In this document: positions 57,786-64,000 of the stretch, piece after piece | How the letters are laid out: the number at the start of each line of letters is the position of its first letter | Position numbering within the stretch: the stretch's first letter is position 1 | Source: Gammaproteobacteria bacterium | Lineage (GTDB): Bacteria > Pseudomonadota > Gammaproteobacteria > UBA6429 > Thiohalophilaceae | Assembly (NCBI GenBank): GCA_016194635.1 | Contig: JACQBC010000030.1 | Coordinates: 124,001 to 188,000 of the forward strand | Length of the DNA: 64,000 nucleotides | Direction: 5' to 3' | Program-made: the position numbers and the translations under genes | The notes under the pieces: model-generated | The model's database searches: none | Told to the model about the DNA's origin: nothing | The model's input: only the letters and a program-made list of their open reading frames with translations

Positions 57786-57815
57786 TTATGGTCAGGGGAA
57801 ATACCCTGACCATAA
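57786..57815 (+). terminator. Hairpin between the two pilin genes
   Basis: A perfect 12-bp stem TTATGGTCAGGG/CCCTGACCATAA with a 6-nt loop and a T-rich but interrupted tail (TTACTTTCTT). It probably stops most pilA transcripts so that the second pilin is expressed at a lower level. Confidence 0.75.
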
Positions 57816-57839
57816 TTACTTTCTTACCACAGAGCGATT

Positions 57840-58223
57840 ATGAAACAACATGGATTCACGCTAATCGAGTTGATAATCACTGTAGCCATTCTGGCTATTA
57901 TCACTGCCATTGCCATCCCTGCCTATAACGGTTATATCCTGACTGGAAATCAAGCCACCTGTAAGAACGTGGTCGCGGCGATTCAATTGGCGGAAGAGGA
58001 GTATCGTTTACAAAACAATGTTTATATGGACGGGGATGTTCCAGGGACGGCAACCACTAATTTGGGTACCAAAACAAGCAATATCTTTGTTCCTACCACG
58101 GATGCCACGGCCGGTGAGTGTACTTATTCCGTAACGGGTTCGACTCCAGCCACCTATGTCGTCACGGCAACCGGAAAGAACGGTAAAATTCCTTCCAGTT
58201 GGACCTATGTGTTTACGAAATAG
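57840..58223 (+). CDS. Second type IV pilin-like protein
   Basis: A 127-residue prepilin. Leader MKQHG, then FTLIELIITVAILAIITAIAIPAY with Glu +5. The globular part has two Cys (ATCKN near 40, GECTY near 98) and ends TWTYVFTK. It resembles PilE/ComP-type minor pilins. It lies 68 bp behind pilA across the hairpin, so it may be a minor subunit or an alternative pilin. Confidence 0.85.
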   Translation: MKQHGFTLIELIITVAILAIITAIAIPAYNGYILTGNQATCKNVVAAIQLAEEEYRLQNNVYMDGDVPGTATTNLGTKTSNIFVPTTDATAGECTYSVTGSTPATYVVTATGKNGKIPSSWTYVFTK

Positions 58224-58241
58224 GGTTAGCGCGCCTAGGAT

Positions 58242-58277
58242 GTAGGGTCGTTGGGCCGGTTGGTGTGCCCAACCTAC
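58242..58277. terminator. Hairpin after the second pilin gene
   Basis: GTTGGGC/GCCCAAC (58250-58256 with 58267-58273) extended by GTAGG/CCTAC. No T-run. It belongs to the GGTTGGGC-type intergenic palindromes. The rest of 58224-58435 has no supported gene. Confidence 0.5.
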
Positions 58278-58435
58278 GGGTTTGCTGTTTGCTATAGCAC
58301 ACTCAAATATCCCTCCTCTTAACCTTTAGCTCGGCTTGTCCGATAATGGGTTCAAAGACCGGGCCCGTGGTGGTTGCATTGCGCGGCCATTGTGTCTATA
58401 AACGGAAGCTCGCAACTTTAATAACCCAAGGTTTC

Positions 58436-60160
58436 ATGGCTACTCCTAATCCTGCGCTCCAACTCAGCGGCCTGGCCCGGCGGCTGGTGCTTGACGGCCT
58501 GGTGCCCGAGGCGCGAATCGCCGAGGCCCAGAACAAGGCCGCGCAGCAAAAGATCCCCCTGGTCACCTACCTGGTCGGCCAAAGCATTGTGAAATCGGCC
58601 GATCTGGCCCGCGCCGCCTCGGAGGAGTTCGGGGTGCCGGTGCTGGACCTCGACACCACCGATATCGACCCGGACGTGGTCAAGCTGGTGGACGAGAAGC
58701 TGGTGCGCAAGCACAACGCTCTGCCGGTGTTCAAGCGCGGCAACCGGCTGTTCCTGGCGGTCTCCGACCCCACCAACCTGGCGGGTTTGGACGAGATTAA
58801 ATTCCATGCCGGGATGACCGCCGAGCCCATCCTGGTACAGGATGACAAGCTCGCCAAAACCATCGAGAAGGCCCTCTCCGCCGCCGATACCATGATGTCG
58901 GACCTCGCCCAGGCCACCGAACTGGATGACGTGGAGTTCACCGACGAGGATGCGGCCTCGCTGGCCAATCAAGACGTGACTTCCTCCGAGGTTGACGATA
59001 CCCCGGTGGTGCGGTTCATCAATAAAGTGCTGTTGGACGCGATTAACAAAGGCGCCTCGGACATCCATTTCGAGCCCTATGAAAAAAACTACCGGGTGCG
59101 GCTGCGGCTGGACGGGATGTTGCACGAAATCGCCGCCCCGCCGGTGGCCATGGCGCCGAAGTTGTCGGCGCGCATCAAGGTCATGTCGCGGCTGGATATC
59201 TCCGAACGCCGGGTGCCGCAGGACGGGCGGATTAAACTCAATCTTTCCAAGAGCAAGGCCATCGATTTTCGTGTCAACACCTGCCCGACGTTATACGGCG
59301 AGAAGATCGTGTTGCGTATTTTGGATTCCAGCGCCGCCAAGCTGAACATCGACGTGCTGGGCTACGAGCCCGAGCAAAAGCAGTTGTACCTGGATGCCCT
59401 GGCGAAACCCTACGGCATGATCCTGGTGACCGGCCCGACCGGGAGCGGTAAAACCGTGTCGCTGTACACCGGGGTGAGTATCTTGAACCAGCCCGGGGTG
59501 AACATCTGCACCGCCGAAGATCCGGCCGAAATTAATTTTCCGGGGATCAATCAGGTGAACGTCAACGTGAAGGTTGGCTTGACCTTTGCCACGGCGCTGC
59601 GGGCCTTTCTGCGCCAAGACCCGGACATTATTCTGGTCGGTGAAATCCGCGATTTGGAAACGGCGGAGATCGCCATTAAGGCCGCCCAGACCGGCCATTT
59701 AGTGTTATCGACCCTGCATACCAACGACGCGCCGCAAACCCTCACCCGCCTGGCCAATATGGGCGTGCCGCCGTATAACATCGCCTCCTCGGTGAATTTG
59801 ATCATCGCCCAACGCCTGGCGCGCAAGCTCTGCGCCCATTGCAAAGTGCCTTTAAAAATCCCCAAGGAAGCCCTCTTGAAAGAGGGATTTACACCCGACG
59901 AGGTCGCCAGGAATATGACCATCTACGGTCATAAGGGCTGTGAGCAGTGCACCGATGGCTACAAAGGCCGGGTGGGGATCTACCAGGTCATGCCGGTGTC
60001 CGAGGAAATGGGGCGGATCATCATGTCGGGTGGCAATGCCATCCAATTGGCCGACCAGTCACGCCAAGAAGGCATTCCGGACCTGCGTCAGTCGGGATTA
60101 AAAAAAGTCAAGGACGGGATCACCAGTTTGGAAGAACTCAACCGGGTCACGGTGGAATAA
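58436..60160 (+). CDS. pilB: Type IV pilus assembly ATPase PilB
   Basis: A 574-residue pilus extension motor. The N-terminal MshEN-type domain (about 1-150; LARRLVLDGLVPEARIAEA) is a c-di-GMP-binding region in relatives. The motor core has Walker A GPTGSGKTVSLY near 330, Walker B (LRQDPDIILVGEIRD), and a tetracysteine zinc motif with CAHCK near 467 and CEQC near 503. Start ATG 58436; an in-frame upstream ATG would add 30 untypical residues. Confidence 0.96.
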   Translation: MATPNPALQLSGLARRLVLDGLVPEARIAEAQNKAAQQKIPLVTYLVGQSIVKSADLARAASEEFGVPVLDLDTTDIDPDVVKLVDEKLVRKHNALPVFKRGNRLFLAVSDPTNLAGLDEIKFHAGMTAEPILVQDDKLAKTIEKALSAADTMMSDLAQATELDDVEFTDEDAASLANQDVTSSEVDDTPVVRFINKVLLDAINKGASDIHFEPYEKNYRVRLRLDGMLHEIAAPPVAMAPKLSARIKVMSRLDISERRVPQDGRIKLNLSKSKAIDFRVNTCPTLYGEKIVLRILDSSAAKLNIDVLGYEPEQKQLYLDALAKPYGMILVTGPTGSGKTVSLYTGVSILNQPGVNICTAEDPAEINFPGINQVNVNVKVGLTFATALRAFLRQDPDIILVGEIRDLETAEIAIKAAQTGHLVLSTLHTNDAPQTLTRLANMGVPPYNIASSVNLIIAQRLARKLCAHCKVPLKIPKEALLKEGFTPDEVARNMTIYGHKGCEQCTDGYKGRVGIYQVMPVSEEMGRIIMSGGNAIQLADQSRQEGIPDLRQSGLKKVKDGITSLEELNRVTVE

Positions 60161-60331
60161 CCGGCCTAGATCAGGCTGAACACCCCGGGATAAAAACCCG
60201 GCTTGTGATGCGGGAAACAGGGATATTTAAATCCGTCCCGAGTCGTTCCAGCTGTAGTCTAGGTCACACACGGCGTGAGAATTTATCTGCTATTCTTCGT
60301 CTATTCCAAGGTTTTTTAACAGGTTATAGCT

Positions 60332-61561
60332 ATGGCTGAACGTGCGATTCGAAGTAACGATATCTTCCAGTGGGAAGGCCGCGACCGGCGTGGCCAAAAA
60401 GTCAAAGGCGAACTGGGCGGTCACACCGCCGCGATGGTCAAAGCGACGCTGCGCAAGCAAGGCATCAGCGCCTCGAAGGTGCGGAAAAAAGGCAAACCCC
60501 TGTTTAGCAGCCGCGGCAACGCCACCCCCAAGGACATCGCGATTTTCAGCCGCCAGCTCGCCACCATGATGAGCGCGGGCGTGCCCCTGGTGCAGGCGTT
60601 TGACATCATCGGCCGGGGCCATGACAAAAAAGGCGTGCAGGATTTATTACTCACCGTTAAAGCCGATATTGAAGGCGGTAGTTCGCTCACCGATTCCTTG
60701 GCCCGCCACCCGCTGTATTTTGATGACCTGTATATCAACCTGGTTGGGGCCGGGGAACACGCCGGTATCCTGGACAATGTGCTCGATAAAATCGCCACCT
60801 ATAAGGAAAAAACCGAATCGATCAAGGGCAAGATTAAAAAAGCCCTGTTTTATCCCACCGCGGTGCTGGTCGTGGCTTTCTTGATCACCGCGATTTTGTT
60901 GATCTACGTGGTGCCCGAGTTCGCCAAACTGTTTACCGGGTTTGGCGCGGATTTACCCGCCATGACTAAATTCGTGGTGAATCTCTCGACCTTTTTCCAA
61001 TCGTACTGGTGGGCCATCTTCGGTAGTATCGGCGGTGCGATTTTCGGTGTGATTCAAGCCAAGCGGCGTTCGCGTAAATTCAATGAAGCGATGGATCGTT
61101 TCCTGCTCAAGGTGCCGATCATCGGGACGATTCTCACCAAGGCCGCCATTGCGCGGTATGCCCGTACCCTGGCCACGATGTTTGCGGCCGGTGTGCCCCT
61201 GGTCGAGGCGATGGTCTCGGTGGCCGGCGCCGTGGGTAACGTGGTTTACGGCGAAGCGGTGAAACGCATGCGCGATGAAGTCGCCACCGGTACCCAATTA
61301 AACGTGGCGATGCAAAAAACCCACTTGTTCCCCAACATGGTGGTGCAAATGACCGCCATTGGCGAAGAGGCCGGTTCCTTGGATGCGATGCTGAGCAAGG
61401 TCGCGGATTTTTTCGAGGAAGAGGTCGATAACGCGGTGGACTCGATGAGTTCGTTGCTGGAGCCCTTTATCATGGTGATCCTCGGCACCCTGGTGGGGGG
61501 ACTGGTGATCGCGATGTACATGCCGATCTTCCAAATGGGCAAGGTGGTCAGCGGGCATTAA
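60332..61561 (+). CDS. pilC: Type IV pilus inner-membrane platform protein PilC
   Basis: A 409-residue paralogue of GspF with two T2SSF domains and three membrane helices (near 175-198, 228-250, 378-400). Typical phrases: AIFSRQLATMMSAGVPLVQAF, GAGEHAGILDNVLDKIATYKEKTE, and AIGEEAGSLDAMLSKVADFFEEEVD. It lies 171 bp after pilB. The gap has a short hairpin (CCGGG/CCCGG near 60183-60199) but no gene. Confidence 0.96.
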   Translation: MAERAIRSNDIFQWEGRDRRGQKVKGELGGHTAAMVKATLRKQGISASKVRKKGKPLFSSRGNATPKDIAIFSRQLATMMSAGVPLVQAFDIIGRGHDKKGVQDLLLTVKADIEGGSSLTDSLARHPLYFDDLYINLVGAGEHAGILDNVLDKIATYKEKTESIKGKIKKALFYPTAVLVVAFLITAILLIYVVPEFAKLFTGFGADLPAMTKFVVNLSTFFQSYWWAIFGSIGGAIFGVIQAKRRSRKFNEAMDRFLLKVPIIGTILTKAAIARYARTLATMFAAGVPLVEAMVSVAGAVGNVVYGEAVKRMRDEVATGTQLNVAMQKTHLFPNMVVQMTAIGEEAGSLDAMLSKVADFFEEEVDNAVDSMSSLLEPFIMVILGTLVGGLVIAMYMPIFQMGKVVSGH

Positions 61562-61596
61562 ACCCCCGCCGCCATGCAATAAGTCGCCTTGCCGAT

Positions 61597-61640
61597 CCTC
61601 CCTCTCCTTTCCGGGGGAGGGCCGGGGTGAGGGGCGTGGA
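61597..61640. repeat. CCCTCTCC/GGGAGGG intergenic repeat
   Basis: CCTCCCTCTCC followed by GGGGGAGGGCCGGGGTGAGG folds as a hairpin. It is of the same class as the palindrome at 6240-6258. It occupies the pilC-pilD gap. Confidence 0.5.
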
Positions 61641-61672
61641 TCAAACGCATTCCAACCAATCCCCTCAACACA

Positions 61673-62593
61673 ATGACGCCGATAATGCAGCTGTTAGACG
61701 TTTTCAGGCATAGCCCTGCCTTGTTCTTGCTCGCGGTAGTCCTGTTCGGCTTGCTGGTGGGGAGTTTTCTCAATGTGGTGATTCACCGTCTACCACGGAT
61801 GTTGCACCGTCGTTTTAAGTCCGAGTGCCTGGGATATTTTACCGAGCACCAGCCCGAGTGGCTGAGCGCGAATAGCGCCCACCTGGTCTTAGCAAATGAA
61901 AAATTCAATTTGGTGGTGCCGCGTTCGCGCTGTCCCCGCTGCGGGCATATGATCACCGCGCTGGAGAATATTCCCGTGATCAGTTACCTGCTGTTGCGCG
62001 GCCGTTGCGCGCAATGCCACGACAAAATTTCATGGCGTTACCCGCTGGTGGAATCCCTCAGTGCGCTGCTCGCCGCCGTGGTGGCCTGGAAATACGGTGT
62101 CACCGCCCTCACCGGATTCGGCTTGTTGTTAACCTTTGCGCTGCTTGCCCTCACTTTTATCGATTACGATACGCAATACCTGCCGGATGAAATCACCCTG
62201 CCGTTCATTTGGCTGGGATTGTTGATCAACCGCCAGGAAATTTTCACGGATTTAGCGTCGGCGCTGTGGGGCGCGGTGGCGGGCTATCTGCTGTTATGGT
62301 TCGTCTACCAGGTGTTTAAATTGATCACGCGCAAAGAAGGCATGGGGTTTGGCGATTTCAAGTTACTCGCCCTGCTCGGGGCCTGGCTGGGCTGGCAGGT
62401 GTTGCCGGCGATTGTGATTATTTCTTCGTTGATCGGATCAATAGTGGGTATTTCCCTCATCGTGTTGCGTCGGCACGATCGCCATAAACCCATCCCGTTT
62501 GGACCCTACTTGGCGGGAGCGGGATGGATAAACTTGGTCTGGGGTAACGCGATCCAGAATTTTTATTTTCATTCGATTCTCGGCATGCCATGA
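61673..62593 (+). CDS. pilD: Prepilin peptidase / N-methyltransferase PilD
   Basis: A 306-residue polytopic aspartic protease that cleaves and N-methylates prepilins. Cytoplasmic zinc loop CPRCGH and CAQCHDK at about 82-107. Catalytic Asp pair lies in FIDYDTQYLPDE (near 163) and GMGFGDFKLLALLGAWLG (near 225). It is the only prepilin peptidase in the window and so probably serves the PilA-type pilins and the Gsp pseudopilins. Two ATGs (61673, 61685) are possible. Confidence 0.95.
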   Translation: MTPIMQLLDVFRHSPALFLLAVVLFGLLVGSFLNVVIHRLPRMLHRRFKSECLGYFTEHQPEWLSANSAHLVLANEKFNLVVPRSRCPRCGHMITALENIPVISYLLLRGRCAQCHDKISWRYPLVESLSALLAAVVAWKYGVTALTGFGLLLTFALLALTFIDYDTQYLPDEITLPFIWLGLLINRQEIFTDLASALWGAVAGYLLLWFVYQVFKLITRKEGMGFGDFKLLALLGAWLGWQVLPAIVIISSLIGSIVGISLIVLRRHDRHKPIPFGPYLAGAGWINLVWGNAIQNFYFHSILGMP

Positions 62594-62602
62594 TGCTGTC
62601 CT

Positions 62603-63214
62603 ATGTTCATCATCGCACTCACCGGCGGTATCGCCAGCGGTAAAACCACCGTCGCGGGGCTTTTTTCCCGTCACCGGGTTCCGATCATCGACACGGATGT
62701 GATCGCGCGCGCGTTGGTGGAGAGGGGCCAACCCGCGTTGCAAGACATCGTCGCCCGCTTCGGACGGGAAATTTTACTCGCCAACGGTGAATTAGACCGC
62801 GGCGCGTTACGCAGGCGCGTATTCAACAACCCTGACGAACGCCAGCACCTCGAAGCCATCCTGCACCCGAAAATCCATGCCGAAGTGACGCGGCGCGTCG
62901 CCGCCACCGCGGCGTCATACGGCATGGTGGTGATTCCACTGTTGGTCGAATCCCGCCAAGCCTATCCCCGCGACCGGGTGCTGGTGGTGGATACTAGCCG
63001 CGAGTTGCAGTTAGCGCGCTTGGGTCAGCGCGCGGATCTGAGCGCCCAAACCGCGCACCAGATCCTCGCCGTCCAGGCCAGCCGTGAGGCGCGCCTGGCC
63101 ATCGCCGACGATGTCATTTCCAACCTCGGCACGGTCTCTGATTTAACCGCGCAGGTCGATGCCCTGCACCACCGTTATTTCCAATTGGCCCACAGCGTGA
63201 CGCACACGTCGTGA
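62603..63214 (+). CDS. coaE: Dephospho-CoA kinase
   Basis: A 203-residue P-loop kinase making CoA in the last step of its synthesis. Walker A LTGGIASGKTTVAG at residues 6-19, DTDVIAR near 31, and the lid RDRVLVVDTSRELQLARL. Standard neighbour between pilD and zapD in gammaproteobacteria; 9 bp after pilD. Confidence 0.95.
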   Translation: MFIIALTGGIASGKTTVAGLFSRHRVPIIDTDVIARALVERGQPALQDIVARFGREILLANGELDRGALRRRVFNNPDERQHLEAILHPKIHAEVTRRVAATAASYGMVVIPLLVESRQAYPRDRVLVVDTSRELQLARLGQRADLSAQTAHQILAVQASREARLAIADDVISNLGTVSDLTAQVDALHHRYFQLAHSVTHTS

Positions 63215-63332
63215 GATAGCATCTACCCTGCCCGACACAAACCACACCCCACCCCCAGAGAACATCGCTTTGGCTTGCTCAAATGCGGACAGTCCCGCAC
63301 AATTCACCTTTGCGGATTACCCCAGTATTGTG

Positions 63333-64000
63333 ATGACTGAACCGGTTATATACGAACAACCCCTTAACGAGCGCATGCGGACCTATATCCGGCTGGAGCA
63401 TTTATTCAAACAGGCCTTGTATACCCTGCGCGGTTATTCGGTGTGGGACAGCCGCGCCACGTTCACAACGCTGGTCGACATCATCGACATCCTGACCCGT
63501 TCGGATTTTAAGGCGGATATGCTCAAGGAATTAGAGCGGCAACAAAATGCCCTGGCCCCGCTCATGACGCGGCAGGGGGTTGATCACGAACACCTGTCGC
63601 AGGTATTAAACGAATTGCGCAAAACCCAAGAAAGCTTGCACGGCGTCAGCAGCCCGCTGGGACAGGGGATACGCGAAGACGATTTATTCAGTACCCTGCG
63701 TCAACGCCATACCGTGGCGGGCGGAGATTGCGCGATGGACTTGCCGGCCTATCATTTATGGCTGCAGCAAAGCCCCGAACAACGCATCGACGCTTTAGAG
63801 CTGTGGCTAAAATCACTGGAAATTGTCAACCAACCGATAACCCTGATGCTGAGCATCGTCCGCGCGAGCGCTGATTTACGCACCCAATTAGCCCCGCAAG
63901 GCTTCTACCAACAAACCGTGGATACGGCGATACCGTTGCAGATCATCCGCGTGAGTATTACTAAATCCAGCAGTTATTTCGCGGAAATCAGCGCGGGCAA
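63333..64000 (+). CDS. zapD: Cell division protein ZapD (partial, runs off the window end)
   Basis: 222 codons are visible, without a stop. It has the family opening YEQPLNERMRTYIRLEHLF, followed by helices (DIIDILTRSDFKADMLKELERQ) and GGDCAMDLPAYHLWL near residue 130. ZapD (DUF1342) cross-links FtsZ filaments. ATG 63333 is chosen because the family motif begins nine residues later; GTG 63330 is possible. Position after coaE is the usual one. Confidence 0.93.
   Translation, partial: MTEPVIYEQPLNERMRTYIRLEHLFKQALYTLRGYSVWDSRATFTTLVDIIDILTRSDFKADMLKELERQQNALAPLMTRQGVDHEHLSQVLNELRKTQESLHGVSSPLGQGIREDDLFSTLRQRHTVAGGDCAMDLPAYHLWLQQSPEQRIDALELWLKSLEIVNQPITLMLSIVRASADLRTQLAPQGFYQQTVDTAIPLQIIRVSITKSSSYFAEISAG

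Overview
The window reads as a chromosomal segment of a gammaproteobacterium of moderately high GC. The evidence is the gene order pilB-pilC-pilD-coaE-zapD, a twelve-gene gspC-to-gspN operon, RNase T, SirB2, PP0621-like, GlnB and PilS/PilR proteins, and class II fumarase and dihydroorotase of gammaproteobacterial type. I cannot name the genus. I saw no rRNA, tRNA, CRISPR array, insertion sequence or phage gene.

Layout. 0-16 kb is mostly housekeeping. It opens with the C-terminal tail of an HvfA/bufferin-like Cys-rich copper peptide precursor, a terminator and a DoxX gene. A long minus-strand run follows: pdhA, pdhB, a fused E2-E3 gene of the pyruvate dehydrogenase complex, a MotY-like OmpA protein and argG. 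Then come fumC, sirB2, pyrC, a TraB/GumN protein, RNase T, GrxD and an AsnB-type amidotransferase of the N-acetylglutaminylglutamine kind. 16.1-21.45 kb is an AT-richer accessory island with two sets of tandem small genes. The first set is two copies of a basic small protein (family X), each followed at 1 bp by one or two copies of a second family (Y). The second set is a frameshifted peptidoglycan-binding/SleB-type hydrolase followed by three paralogous exported 178-residue proteins; the second and third of these are preceded by decayed fragments of the same hydrolase. Both sets look like degenerate effector-immunity arrays. 21.5-26 kb carries an orphan HyuB, a urate-oxidase-N membrane protein, and argD-argF behind a leader terminator. 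26.3-29.7 kb is a copper locus (His/Cys-rich protein, TolC, Tat-exported multicopper oxidase). 29.9-41.2 kb holds a haem-binding GGDEF/EAL protein, a chemoreceptor, an ArnT-like transferase, glnB, nadE, a DUF4442 protein and sucCD.

41.3-64 kb is the surface-machinery half. A PP0621-like protein with PilS and PilR is followed by the complete type II secretion operon gspC-N on the minus strand. Facing it is the pilin locus (pilA behind a sigma-54-type promoter, a second pilin, pilB, pilC, pilD) running into coaE and a zapD gene cut by the window end. One prepilin peptidase (PilD) in the window can serve both the pilus and the secretion system, and PilS/PilR probably drives the pilA promoter.

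The most unusual intergenic feature is a dispersed repeat family of about 120 bp seen in seven places. A roughly 54-bp core is conserved, while the 32-35-bp flanking inverted arms differ from copy to copy yet remain near-perfectly complementary within each copy. Five of the seven sit between convergent genes.
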